64,000 nucleotides of DNA from Streptomyces sp. TLI_146. Lineage in GTDB: Bacteria; Actinomycetota; Actinomycetes; Streptomycetales; Streptomycetaceae. Positions within the stretch are counted from its first letter, which is position 1. The number at the start of each line of letters is the position of its first letter. This document shows, in pieces, positions 24,381 to 32,717 of the stretch. The stretch is taken from the NCBI RefSeq assembly GCF_002846415.1, contig NZ_PJMX01000001.1:4774001-4838000 (forward strand), read 5' to 3'. The notes below the pieces were generated by a model. That model saw only the letters and a list, made by a program, of their open reading frames with translations, had not been told where the DNA came from and ran no database searches. The position numbers were made by a program, and so were the translations under genes.

Positions 24381-25220
24381 TTACTCCGGCTGGTGTTCGG
24401 GGCCCCCGAAGTCGGGACTGGTGAAGTCCGGACTGGTGAAGCTGGGCCGGGTCCCCGTGGGCGAGTCACCCGGACTGTCGAAGTCGGGCCGGTCGTAGCC
24501 CAGGCTCGGTATCCGGCCCGTCGAGCGGCGCCTGGGCGCACCCGGACCGGAGCCCGGGTCGGCCAGCGCCTCGCGCAGGAACGGGTAGATGCCCCGCTCC
24601 ATCAGGGCGTGACGCCAGGCCTCACGGGCCCGGGAGACCTCCTGGGCTCTCTCGTCGCCCACCTCGTTCTCCTCCGGTTCGGCGACGACCTGGGTGGCGC
24701 CGTTGCGGATCGCGGTGAGCAGGAGGCTGATCGCCGCGGCGAGTATCGCGGCCGCGGTGAGCGCCCCGAAGAACCAGCCGGCCGTCAGTAAAGTGTCGGC
24801 GAAGGCGGGCTCGGGGTTGAGCATCTTCAGGATGTAGCCCACCAGCAGGAAGATGGCGGCGGCGGTCCCGGAGAGGACGGGCGCCAGCACCGCGACGACC
24901 GCGCCGACGCCCGCGCCCGAGGTGGAATCCGGACTGTCGACCACCGGCGGCGTCATCACCGAGCCGCGTTCCGAGGTGAGCGCGGGGGTGGCGGGCGCAC
25001 GCAACTCCTCGCGCACCCTGACGTAGTGGTCGTACTCGGCTGCCGCGGCCGCCGAGACGAGAGCACCGGCGTTGAGCACCATGGTGCGCAACTGCTCGGT
25101 GTTGAGCCGTACTCCTATGCCGGCCAGCTCGGGCCGGTCGGGCGCGGTGCGCAGTGCGTCGTCGAGGATCCGCTCGAACTCCGGGCGGTCCTCGGTCAGC
25201 AGGTGCGGAGCGCTGTTCAT
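24381..25220 (-). CDS. two-helix membrane protein with repeat tail, TTA-containing
   Basis: A 279-residue protein of unknown function. Residues 1-100 are soluble. Two hydrophobic helices (about 105-130 VGAVVAVLAPVLSGTAAAIFLLVGYI and 145-170) follow, then a cytoplasmic tail containing REAWRHALMERGIYPFLREAL and ending in proline-rich repeats (SFTSPDFTSPDFGGP). Codon 144 (TTA on the minus strand, bases 24789-24791) is the rare bldA leucine codon. I chose the ATG at 25220 because GGGGGA lies five bases before it; an ATG two codons earlier is too close. It resembles Streptomyces integral membrane proteins without assigned role. Confidence 0.8.
   Translation of the reverse strand: MNSAPHLLTEDRPEFERILDDALRTAPDRPELAGIGVRLNTEQLRTMVLNAGALVSAAAAAEYDHYVRVREELRAPATPALTSERGSVMTPPVVDSPDSTSGAGVGAVVAVLAPVLSGTAAAIFLLVGYILKMLNPEPAFADTLLTAGWFFGALTAAAILAAAISLLLTAIRNGATQVVAEPEENEVGDERAQEVSRAREAWRHALMERGIYPFLREALADPGSGPGAPRRRSTGRIPSLGYDRPDFDSPGDSPTGTRPSFTSPDFTSPDFGGPEHQPE
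24416..24445. repeat. 15-bp tandem repeat inside a coding tail
   Basis: Two 15-bp units starting GACTGGTGAAG (24416-24430 and 24431-24445) encode the duplicated F-T-S-P-D block in the C-terminal tail of the membrane protein; partial copies flank them. Confidence 0.7.
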
Positions 25221-25398
25221 GTGCATCCCCCGATGCTCCGTAGGGCCGGAAAGCCCGCCTGATGAACGGGCAATCGGGCGGAAACGGAGGAGAGCCTGCT
25301 ACGGATAAGCCGATGGTAGAGCGGTTCCGGCACGGGGTGACAGGGTGTTTCCGAAATCACCTTGCTACCGCCCGAGCCGGTGCTTTCCCGATTACGCC

Positions 25399-26550
25399 TC
25401 AGTCATGCAGAGGCAACTGCACGACCAGCAGTTTTCCGGCCATGGTCACTCCGCCGTCCATGGCGATGGCGAGACCGTCCGCGTACACATGCGGTCCCTC
25501 CACGACCGGACGGGAGTCTTCCTCGCCGTCTTCGGTGCCCACTTCGCCCAGGAGGTAGGGGATCGGGCTGTGTCCATGGACCACCCGCTGCCCGCCGTAC
25601 GCCGAGAGCAGCTCGCGGGCGGCCTGGGGGCCACCCTCGTCGCGGAAGGCGAAACGCTTGGTGAACTTGCGGAACAGGTCCCAGCACTCGTCGGCGTCGT
25701 TGCGGGTGAGCAGCGCGTGCACGGTGTCGTTCACGGCCTCGATGGAGTCGCCGTACTCCAGATACGCGGTGGTGTCGGAGTGCATCAGCAGATGGCCGTC
25801 CTCCTGCTCGATCGCGTCGAGGCGGGACATCCACTGGAGGTGGACGTCCTGGAGGCGGTCCATGTCGGCCTTCTGACCGCCGTTGAGCAGCCAGGCGGCC
25901 TGGAAGGTGGCGGTGCCCGCACCGGAGTTGACCGGGGTGTCACCGAAGCGCTTGGCGCCGATCAGGAGCAGCTCGTGGTTGCCCATGAGCGCCTTGCAGT
26001 AGCCGCCGGCGGCCGCGGCCTCGGCCGAAAGCCGCATCACCAGGTCGATGACGCCGATGCCGTCGGGACCGCGGTCGGTGAAGTCGCCGAGGAACCAGAG
26101 GCGGGCGTTGCCCGCGGCCCAGTTCCCGTCGACGTCGATCAGCCCCTGCTCGCGCAGCGCGGCCAGGAGTTCGTCGAGGTAGCCGTGGACGTCGCCCACG
26201 ACGAAGAGCGGCCCGAGGCCGTCCGGCAGGGGTGCCGGGGCGGGTTCGCTCTCCACCCGGACCTGCACGGTGTCCCCCCGGTTGATCACCGGGAGGTCGC
26301 GTGCCGTCGGGGTGTAGCCCTCCGGCGGCTCCTCGTCCGCGAAGGCGTTCCCCGGGTGGATGTCCGCGGGGTACGCCTCCATCGGGTGCAGGCCCACGGG
26401 AGGGTGGGGCTGCGCCGGTGGAGGCATCTCGACGGGTGGGGGCGGCGGGGGGACCTGCGCGGAATGCGCGGGAGCCTGCGCGTACGGAGGCACCCGGAAG
26501 TCACGCAACGTCTCCGTCCGCTCGGGTCCCTGACCGGCCCCCTGAGTCAT
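25399..26550 (-). CDS. calcineurin-like metallophosphoesterase
   Basis: About 383 residues with a proline-rich, disordered N-terminal 100 residues followed by a PPP-type phosphoesterase domain. Metal ligands are in GDVHGYLDELL, GDFTDRGPDG, GNHELLL and HGHSPIPY, in the proper order. It resembles bacterial PrpA-like protein phosphatases, so it could dephosphorylate proteins or small molecules. I chose the ATG at 26550 because GGAGGGG precedes it; an in-frame start at 26634 would add 28 residues. The 178-bp gap to the next gene (25221-25398) shows nothing recognisable. Confidence 0.85.
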   Translation of the reverse strand: MTQGAGQGPERTETLRDFRVPPYAQAPAHSAQVPPPPPPVEMPPPAQPHPPVGLHPMEAYPADIHPGNAFADEEPPEGYTPTARDLPVINRGDTVQVRVESEPAPAPLPDGLGPLFVVGDVHGYLDELLAALREQGLIDVDGNWAAGNARLWFLGDFTDRGPDGIGVIDLVMRLSAEAAAAGGYCKALMGNHELLLIGAKRFGDTPVNSGAGTATFQAAWLLNGGQKADMDRLQDVHLQWMSRLDAIEQEDGHLLMHSDTTAYLEYGDSIEAVNDTVHALLTRNDADECWDLFRKFTKRFAFRDEGGPQAARELLSAYGGQRVVHGHSPIPYLLGEVGTEDGEEDSRPVVEGPHVYADGLAIAMDGGVTMAGKLLVVQLPLHD

Positions 26551-26725
26551 CGACCCCTCCACCACCGTCGCGCCGCCGTACACCGTGGGACCCCCCTGGT
26601 CGGGCGGGGATCCGTGGTGTCGTGCGCCCATCATAGGAATGAGGCTCGTGCTGTGTGACGCACCAGGGGTGGTGAATCCCGGTGCGGCCGGTGTTCACCG
26701 GTGGTTATGTCCTCATTGTGTTGGT

Positions 26726-27904
26726 CTAGTCCTTGTCCGCATCGCTGTCGGGGCTCCTGTCCGGCACGTTCGGGTCCTGTCCGAGTCCCCTGCGGGGTTC
26801 CGCGACGGGGGAGCGCGGGGGACTGACCGTCGTACGCGGCGACCGGCGCTGCGACGACGTACGGATGATGAGTTCGGTCGGTATCACCTGCTCGATCGGG
26901 TGACCGTGGTCGATGCCTTCGATGGCGTCGATGAGCAGTTGGACCACGGCCGTGCCGATGCGCCGGGGCTTGAGCGAGAGCGTGGTGATGGGCGGTTCGG
27001 TGGTCGCGTACACGGTGGACTCGCTGCAGCAGACGAGCAGCAGGTCCTCGGGCACCCGCAGTCCGTATCTGCGGGCGGCCGCCAGCAGATCGGTGCCGTT
27101 GGGGTCGAACAGTCCGTACACGGCGTCGGGACGGTCCGGGCGGGCGAGCAGCCGGTCGGCCGCGACGGCGCCCGCGCACGGGTCGTGGGCAGGGTAGGAC
27201 TCGTAGACCGGGTCCTGCCCGACCCGCTCGCACCAGCGCAGATACGCCTCGGTGGAGAGCCGGGTATAGGTGTCGGTGGTGGTGCCGGTGAGGAGGCCGA
27301 TCCGGCGGGCGCCGGCGGCGGCGAGATGGTCGAGCAGTTCCAGTACGGCGGCCTCGTGGTCGTTGTCGACCCAGGCGGTCACCGGCAGCGACCCCGCGGG
27401 GCGGCCGTCGGAGACCACCGGCAGGCCCTGGCGGACCAGTTCGGTGACCACGGGGTCCTGGTCGGAGGGGTCGATCACGACGGTGCCGTCGAGGGCGACG
27501 TTCGACCAGACGTCCGCGGGGCTGCGGCGTGAGGTGGCGGGCAGGATGACGAGGGCGTAGCCGCGCGCCAGCGCGGCCGATGTCGCGGCCCTCGCCATCT
27601 CGGCGAAGTAGGCGAACTCGGTGAAGGTGAAAGGTTCATCCCCGTACGTGGTCACGGTCAGGCCGATCAAGCCGGACTTGCCGGTACGGAGCGTGCGGGC
27701 CGCTGCGGATGGGCGATAGCCCAGCCGGTCTGCGACCTCGCGGACGTGGCGGCGGGTGGCGTCGGGGAGCCGGCCCTTGCCGTTGAGCGCGTCGGAGACG
27801 GTCGTGATGGAGACACCGGCGGCGGCGGCCACGTCCCGAATGCCCGCCCGCCCCAGCCGGCGACCGGTCGACCGGCTCACCTGGTGCTTCCCTGCTGCTG
27901 TCAT
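26726..27904 (-). CDS. LacI-family transcriptional regulator
   Basis: A 392-residue LacI/GalR regulator. The helix-turn-helix and hinge helix read GIRDVAAAAGVSITTVSDALNGKGRLPDATRRHVREVADRLGYRPSAAAR. The sugar-binding-protein-like effector domain follows, with the usual VFGLFDPNGTDLLA-like YGLFDPNGTDLLAAARRYGLRVPEDL. A C-terminal extension of 50 residues is basic and disordered. No sugar operon lies next to it, so its target is unknown. Palindromes upstream of its start may be autoregulatory operators. The next gene downstream is 175 bp away. Confidence 0.9.
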   Translation of the reverse strand: MTAAGKHQVSRSTGRRLGRAGIRDVAAAAGVSITTVSDALNGKGRLPDATRRHVREVADRLGYRPSAAARTLRTGKSGLIGLTVTTYGDEPFTFTEFAYFAEMARAATSAALARGYALVILPATSRRSPADVWSNVALDGTVVIDPSDQDPVVTELVRQGLPVVSDGRPAGSLPVTAWVDNDHEAAVLELLDHLAAAGARRIGLLTGTTTDTYTRLSTEAYLRWCERVGQDPVYESYPAHDPCAGAVAADRLLARPDRPDAVYGLFDPNGTDLLAAARRYGLRVPEDLLLVCCSESTVYATTEPPITTLSLKPRRIGTAVVQLLIDAIEGIDHGHPIEQVIPTELIIRTSSQRRSPRTTVSPPRSPVAEPRRGLGQDPNVPDRSPDSDADKD

Positions 27905-28309
27905 GGCGAGCCGATAGTAGGGCGAGGCGAGACAGTTGGCCCGGGTGCATATGCACGCGTTGACAGGCACGTTTCTGCATGATCAGAAATGGCTAAGCGC
28001 CTTGATTTGCATGGGAGTTGGAGGCAGTCGCGTTGTGGTGGCGGTTGTCGATCGGTGGGCGGCTGCCGAATGCCCGATGTTTCGAAGAGGTCTCAACTCA
28101 CCTGCACGAGGGATGCGCGCCACGGCGCGAGCCACCGGCGCACGGCTTTGACGGGGAGCGCTCCCCCTCCCCTGCGCTCGCGTTCCCCGGGGCCGGGCGG
28201 GTGAGGGAGGGCGTGTCCGGAGGATGCCCCTTCGGCTCTTCGCAGGGGCGCCGAATCCTCATAAGGTGAGCAGTATTCGTACGGATGGAACGGTCGAGGA
28301 GGACCTGCG
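27905..28309. promoter_or_regulatory. divergent control region with palindromes
   Basis: This 405-bp gap between the LacI regulator and the aminotransferase contains a perfect 12-bp palindrome GTGCATATGCAC (27945-27956), an inverted repeat TTTCTG-N6-CAGAAA (27972-27989) and a further TTTGCAT at 28006. The palindromes sit 41-85 bases before the regulator's start and are good autoregulation candidates. The half nearest the aminotransferase is GC-rich, with no gene I can support. Confidence 0.45.
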
Positions 28310-29389
28310 GTGAGCGAGACGAGCCCCAAGCTGCGCGCCGAGCTGGACGGCATCCCCACCTACAAGCCGGGCAAGCCCGCGGCCGCCGGCGGCCCGGTCG
28401 CCTTCAAGCTGTCCTCCAACGAGAACCCGTACCCGCCGCTGCCGGGGGTGATGGAGAGCGCCGTCGCCGCCGCGGGGAACTTCAACCGCTACCCCGACAT
28501 GGCCTGCACCGGTCTGATGAACGAGCTGTCCGACCGCTTCGGGGTGCCGCTCTCCCACCTCGCCACCGGCACGGGCTCGGTCGGTGTGGCCCAGTCCCTG
28601 CTCCAGGCCACCTCCGGCCCCGGCGACGAGGTCATCTACGCCTGGCGCTCCTTCGAGGCGTACCCGATCATCACCCAGATCAGTGGCGCGACGTCCGTGA
28701 AGGTGCCGCTGACCTCCGGCGATGTGCACGACCTGGACGCCATGGCCGAGGCGATCACCGACCGGACCCGGCTGATCTTCGTCTGCAACCCGAACAACCC
28801 GACCGGCACCGTGGTCCGCCGGGCAGAGCTGGAACGATTCCTCGACCGGGTGCCCTCGGACGTGCTGGTGGTCCTGGACGAGGCGTACAAGGAGTTCGTC
28901 CGCGACGCCGACGTGCCGGACGGTCTGGAGATCTACCGCGACCGCCCGAACGTGGCAGTGCTGCGCACCTTCTCCAAGGCCTACGGGCTCGCCGGGCTCC
29001 GGATCGGCTTCGCCGTCGCCCATGAGCCGGTGGCGGCGGCGCTGCGCAAGACGGCCGTCCCCTTCGGCGTCAGCCAGCTCGCCCAGGACGCGGCGGTCGC
29101 CTCGCTGCGCGCCGAGGACGAACTGCTCGGGCGGGTCGGCTCGTTGGTGAGCGAGCGCGACCGGGTGTACGGGGGCCTGCTCGGCCAGGGCTGGAACCTG
29201 CCCGAGTCGCAGGCGAACTTCGTCTGGCTGCGCCTCGGCGAGCGGACGGTCGAGTTCGCGCAGGCCTGTGAGGCGGCGGGCGTGGTGGTCCGGCCGTTCG
29301 CGGGCGAGGGCGTGCGGGTCACGATCGGTGAGACCGAGGCCAACGACCTCTTCCTGAAGGTGGCCGAGGGCTTCCGCAAGGCGAACTAG
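28310..29389 (+). CDS. histidinol-phosphate aminotransferase-like PLP enzyme
   Basis: A 359-residue class I/II aminotransferase of the HisC type. It has SSNENPYPPLPGV near the N-terminus, FVCNPNNPTGTV, the PLP lysine in FSKAYGLAGLRIGFA near residue 222, and the C-terminal FVWLRLGERT and VRPFAGEGVRVTIG. HisC converts imidazole-acetol phosphate to histidinol phosphate, but HisC-like enzymes outside the his operon often act on aromatic amino acids (phenylalanine/tyrosine). This gene is solitary, so it is probably the second copy, used for aromatics. The GTG start has GAGGAGG upstream. Confidence 0.88.
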   Translation: MSETSPKLRAELDGIPTYKPGKPAAAGGPVAFKLSSNENPYPPLPGVMESAVAAAGNFNRYPDMACTGLMNELSDRFGVPLSHLATGTGSVGVAQSLLQATSGPGDEVIYAWRSFEAYPIITQISGATSVKVPLTSGDVHDLDAMAEAITDRTRLIFVCNPNNPTGTVVRRAELERFLDRVPSDVLVVLDEAYKEFVRDADVPDGLEIYRDRPNVAVLRTFSKAYGLAGLRIGFAVAHEPVAAALRKTAVPFGVSQLAQDAAVASLRAEDELLGRVGSLVSERDRVYGGLLGQGWNLPESQANFVWLRLGERTVEFAQACEAAGVVVRPFAGEGVRVTIGETEANDLFLKVAEGFRKAN

Positions 29390-29521
29390 GGCCTTTTCGC
29401 GCCCGGGGCCGGATCCGCGACGGCGACGGGGCGGCCCTGACGGTGGCGGCGCGGCCCAGCGCCTGTCGTCACCTTCCCGTCTGCCCTGCGGCGCGCCCTG
29501 GGCCGGTTCCTGGAGGCGGTC

Positions 29522-29908
29522 CACCCGGATCCGGTCGCCGGTGCGGATTGCGGTGAGCAGCCTCGGGTCCCCGTCGATCCGGCCGACGATGTTGCACGCG
29601 CTCGCCAGGCGGCATCCTCCCCCAAGCTCTTAAGGAGCAGGGGGACCCCCACCCCGCGAGACGGGTGTGGGGCCGTAGGGCGGCGCCAGCGCGTCGCCCT
29701 CGGTCCAGAACGCGACCGTGCCCGGCTCCACCACCTCGCGCGCGTCCGGCTCCAGCGCGGGGGAGACCGGGGTCTCGAAGTAGACCTCCTCGCCCCAGGT
29801 GCGGGCGGTGGAGACGATCGGGAGTGCCCCCGCGAGCGCCGCGCTCGTGGGGGTTTCTTCGAGGGTGGCGGTGAGCTGCCCGGTGGGCCATGAGATGCGT
29901 ATCCGCAT
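29522..29908 (-). pseudogene. cyclophilin-like (TM1367-type) protein, interrupted
   Basis: The frame starts MRIRISWPTGQLTATLEET, matching small cyclophilin-like fold proteins (DUF369/TM1367 family, about 120 residues). It continues through WGEEVYFETPVS and VAFWTEGDALAPPYGPTPVSRG and then meets TAA (29630-29632). After 12 codons of unrelated sequence containing that stop, the same frame resumes the family's end, CRLASACNIVGRIDGDPRLLT through RIRV. The 36-bp insert is a GC-rich palindrome. The natural stop after RIRV is also missing. The product is therefore either a truncated 92-residue protein or, more likely, nothing functional. Confidence 0.72.
29618..29645. repeat. short GC-rich palindrome inserted in a gene
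   Basis: TCCCCC-aa-GCTC-ttaag-GAGC-a-GGGGGA forms an imperfect hairpin; CCCCC follows at 29646-29650. It resembles short palindromes I remember as recurring in Streptomyces intergenic DNA, though I cannot search for copies. The CTTAAG-containing loop supplies the in-frame TAA that breaks the cyclophilin-like gene. Confidence 0.6.
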
Positions 29909-30002
29909 GGGTCGAAATTCAACAAGATGTTGAAGCGACCCGGCGTAGAGGCACCCCCCCGCTTGAAGGTCGCGGAAGCGTGTGCGACATAATGCTTGTG
30001 AA

Positions 30003-30018
30003 TGTGAACGCGTTCACA
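30003..30018. promoter_or_regulatory. Rex operator of the cydA-cydB-cydCD genes
   Basis: The perfect 16-bp palindrome TGTGAACGCGTTCACA matches the Streptomyces Rex operator. Rex senses the NADH/NAD+ ratio and releases DNA when NADH rises on oxygen limitation. It lies 84 bases before the cydA start, just after a possible -10 box CATAAT (29988-29993) with TTGAAG (29963-29968) as a distant -35. Confidence 0.9.
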
Positions 30019-30102
30019 AGCGTGTCCCGCTTCGTCCCGGAATCAGTGGGATCAGAGGGGCAAACTGCCGCTGTGATCACGGCGATGTTAGGAGATGACG
30101 TT

Positions 30103-31611
30103 GTGAATCTGGCTCTGGCGCCGGAAACACTGGCGCGATGGCAGTTCGGCATCACCACCGTCTACCACTTCCTCTTCGTACCGCTCACGATCTCGCTCGC
30201 CGCGCTCACGGCCGGCCTGCAGACCGCGTGGGTGCGAACCGAGAACCAGAAGTACCTCAAGGCGACGAAGTTCTGGGGCAAGCTCTTCCTGATCAACATC
30301 GCGATGGGTGTCGTCACCGGCATCGTCCAGGAGTTCCAGTTCGGTATGAACTGGTCCGACTACTCGCGGTTCGTCGGTGACGTCTTCGGTGCCCCGCTCG
30401 CCTTCGAGGCGCTCATCGCCTTCTTCTTCGAGTCGACCTTCATCGGTCTGTGGATCTTCGGCTGGGACAAGCTGCCGAAGAAGATCCACCTCGCCTGCAT
30501 CTGGATGGTCTCGATCGGCACCATCCTCTCCGCGTACTTCATCCTGGCCGCCAACTCCTGGATGCAGCACCCGGTCGGCTACAAGCTCAACAAGGCCACC
30601 GGGCGCGCGGAGCTCACCGACTTCTGGCACGTGCTGACGCAGGACACCACCCTGGTGGTCGTCTTCCACACGCTCACCGCGGCCTTTCTCACCGGTGGCG
30701 CGTTCATGGTCGGCGTCTCCGCCATCCATCTGCGCCGCAAGAAGCACATCCCGGTGATGCGCACTTCGCTCCGGCTCGGTCTGGTCACGCTCGTCGTGGG
30801 CGGACTGCTCACGGCCGTCAGCGGCGACCAGCTCGGCAAGGTCATGTTCAAGCAGCAGCCCATGAAGATGGCGGCGGCCGAGGCGCTGTGGGACGGCGAG
30901 AAGTCGGCGCCCTTCTCGATATTCGCCTACGGAGACGTGGCCAAGGGCCACAACAGCGTCGAGATCTCGGTGCCGGGCCTGCTCTCCTTCCTCGCCGACA
31001 ACAACTTCTCCTCGTACGTCCCCGGCATCAACGACGTGAACAAGCAGGAGCAGCAGAAGTACGGGCCCGGCGACTACCGGCCCAACATCCCGGTCACCTT
31101 CTGGGGCTTCCGCTGGATGATCGGCTTCGGCATGACGTCCTTCGCCATCGGAGCCGTCGGACTCTGGCTCACCCGCAAGAAGTTCCTGCTGGCACCCGGG
31201 CTCAGGACCGGTGACGACGAGGTGCCGCATCTGGTCCTCTTCCGGAACAAGGCCCTCGGCTCCCGGCTGACCGGCTGGTACTGGTTCATCGCCATCTGGA
31301 CGCTCGGCTTCCCGCTGATCGCCAACTCCTGGGGCTGGATCTTCACCGAGATGGGCCGTCAGCCCTGGGTCGTGTACGGCGTGCTGCGCACCAAGGACGC
31401 GGTCTCCCCCGGTGTCTCGCAGGGCGAGGTCCTCACCTCGATGATCGTCTTCACCCTGCTCTACGCCGTGCTCGCGGTGATCGAGGTGCGGCTGCTCGCG
31501 AAGTACGTCAAGGCCGGACCGCCCGAGCTCACCGAGTCCGACCTCAACCCGCCCACCAAGATCGGCGGGGACGACCGCGACCCCGACCGGCCGATGGCCT
31601 TCTCGTACTGA
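30103..31611 (+). CDS. cydA: cytochrome bd oxidase subunit I
   Basis: A 502-residue multi-helix subunit that carries haems b558, b595 and d and oxidises quinol to reduce oxygen to water. The haem histidine near the N-terminus is in TTVYHFLFVPLTI. Family stretches are GIVQEFQFGMNWSDYSRFVGDVFG, AFFFESTFIGLWIFGWDKL and, in the Q-loop half, FWGFRWMIGFG. The Q-loop is the short type. I chose the GTG at 30103 since AGGAG lies eight bases upstream; an ATG at 30085 would add six residues and a TTA codon. Rex control is expected from the upstream operator. Confidence 0.95.
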   Translation: MNLALAPETLARWQFGITTVYHFLFVPLTISLAALTAGLQTAWVRTENQKYLKATKFWGKLFLINIAMGVVTGIVQEFQFGMNWSDYSRFVGDVFGAPLAFEALIAFFFESTFIGLWIFGWDKLPKKIHLACIWMVSIGTILSAYFILAANSWMQHPVGYKLNKATGRAELTDFWHVLTQDTTLVVVFHTLTAAFLTGGAFMVGVSAIHLRRKKHIPVMRTSLRLGLVTLVVGGLLTAVSGDQLGKVMFKQQPMKMAAAEALWDGEKSAPFSIFAYGDVAKGHNSVEISVPGLLSFLADNNFSSYVPGINDVNKQEQQKYGPGDYRPNIPVTFWGFRWMIGFGMTSFAIGAVGLWLTRKKFLLAPGLRTGDDEVPHLVLFRNKALGSRLTGWYWFIAIWTLGFPLIANSWGWIFTEMGRQPWVVYGVLRTKDAVSPGVSQGEVLTSMIVFTLLYAVLAVIEVRLLAKYVKAGPPELTESDLNPPTKIGGDDRDPDRPMAFSY

Positions 31612-31629
31612 GGCTGAGGAGACAGAGGC

Positions 31630-32631
31630 ATGGAACTCCACGACGTCTGGTTCGTACTCATCGCGGTCCTGTGGACCGGCTACTTCTTCCTGGAGGGCTT
31701 CGACTTCGGAGTCGGCATCCTCACGAAGCTGCTGGCCCGCGACCGCAAGGAGAAGCGGGTCCTGATCAACACCATCGGGCCCGTCTGGGACGGCAACGAG
31801 GTGTGGCTGCTGACCGCGGGCGGGGCGACCTTCGCCGCCTTCCCCGAGTGGTACGCCACGCTCTTCTCCGGCTTCTATCTGCCGCTGCTGATCATCCTGG
31901 TCTGTCTGATCGTGCGCGGTGTGGCCTTCGAGTACCGGGCGAAGCGCCCCGAGGAGCAGTGGCAGCGCAACTGGGAGGAGGCCATCTTCTGGACCTCACT
32001 GATCCCGGCTTTCCTCTGGGGCGTGGCCTTCGGCAACATCGTGCGCGGAGTGAAGATCGACGCGCACAAGGAGTACGTCGGCACCTTCTGGGACCTGCTC
32101 AACGGGTACTCGATCCTCGGCGGACTGGTGACGCTGTTCCTGTTCACCTTCCACGGCTCGGTCTTCACCTCCCTGAAGACCGTCGGTGAGATCCGCGAGC
32201 GGTCGCGGGCGCTGGCCCTGAAGCTGGGCCTGGTCACGGCCGTACTGGCACTCTCGTTCCTGATCTGGACGCAGGTCTCGCGCGGTGACACCAAGAGCCT
32301 GGTCGCGATGGTGATCGCGGTCGTGGCGCTGGTCGGGGCGGTCGGTGCGATCAAGATCGGCCGTGAGGGCTGGTCGTTCGCGCTCTCGGGCATCACGATC
32401 GCGGCCGCCGTGGCGATGCTCTTCCTGACGCTCTTCCCGAACGTCATGCCGTCCTCGCTGCACGAGGAGTGGAACCTCACGGTCTCCAACGCCTCGTCGA
32501 GCCCGTACACGCTGAAGATCATGACCTGGTGCGCGGGCATCGCGACCCCGGTGGTGCTCCTCTACCAGGGCTGGACGTACTGGGTGTTCCGCAAGCGGAT
32601 CGGCACTCAGCACATCGCCGACGCGCACTGA
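31630..32631 (+). CDS. cydB: cytochrome bd oxidase subunit II
   Basis: A 333-residue integral membrane partner of CydA. It starts MELHDVWFVLIAVLWTGYFFLEGFDFGVG, the family opening, and contains TIGPVWDGNEVWLLTAGGATFAAFP, the most conserved stretch. About eight helices are visible. It follows cydA by 18 bases with GAGGAGACAGAGG as binding site, so the two are co-translated. Two parS sites come right after it. Confidence 0.95.
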   Translation: MELHDVWFVLIAVLWTGYFFLEGFDFGVGILTKLLARDRKEKRVLINTIGPVWDGNEVWLLTAGGATFAAFPEWYATLFSGFYLPLLIILVCLIVRGVAFEYRAKRPEEQWQRNWEEAIFWTSLIPAFLWGVAFGNIVRGVKIDAHKEYVGTFWDLLNGYSILGGLVTLFLFTFHGSVFTSLKTVGEIRERSRALALKLGLVTAVLALSFLIWTQVSRGDTKSLVAMVIAVVALVGAVGAIKIGREGWSFALSGITIAAAVAMLFLTLFPNVMPSSLHEEWNLTVSNASSSPYTLKIMTWCAGIATPVVLLYQGWTYWVFRKRIGTQHIADAH

Positions 32632-32648
32632 GTCCGCACAGGGGGTGT

Positions 32649-32662
32649 GTTTCACGTGAAAC
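32649..32662. other. parS (ParB-binding site)
   Basis: Perfect GTTTCACGTGAAAC in the cydB-cydCD gap, flanked by GGGGGTGT and ACACCCCC so that the whole 30-bp block (32641-32670) is one perfect palindrome and could also form a hairpin in RNA. Confidence 0.93.
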
Positions 32663-32703
32663 ACACCCCCTGCCCCCGTAGCCCCCTGACCCTTCGAGGG
32701 GAT

Positions 32704-32717
32704 GTTTCACGTGAAAC
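32704..32717. other. parS (ParB-binding site) overlapping the cydCD start
   Basis: Perfect GTTTCACGTGAAAC whose central GTG (32711-32713) is the most likely cydCD start codon. It is 55 bp from the previous parS. Confidence 0.93.

Noticed and set aside
27989..28269. Short open frames in the gap before the aminotransferase gene
   Set aside because: No ribosome-binding sites, overlapping frames, no conserved sequence visible.
29827..29853. Second palindrome CCCCCGCGAGC/GCTCGTGGGGG in the cyclophilin-like gene as another inserted element
   Set aside because: Protein length and sequence there fit the family without an insert, so it is likely ordinary coding sequence.
29386..29925. 179-codon frame in a different phase through the broken cyclophilin-like gene
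   Set aside because: Arginine/proline-rich with no homology; frame shadow of the decayed gene.
30085..31611. Longer cydA start at ATG 30085 carrying a TTA codon
   Set aside because: The GTG at 30103 has ideal AGGAG spacing and fits homologues, so the TTA is outside the gene.
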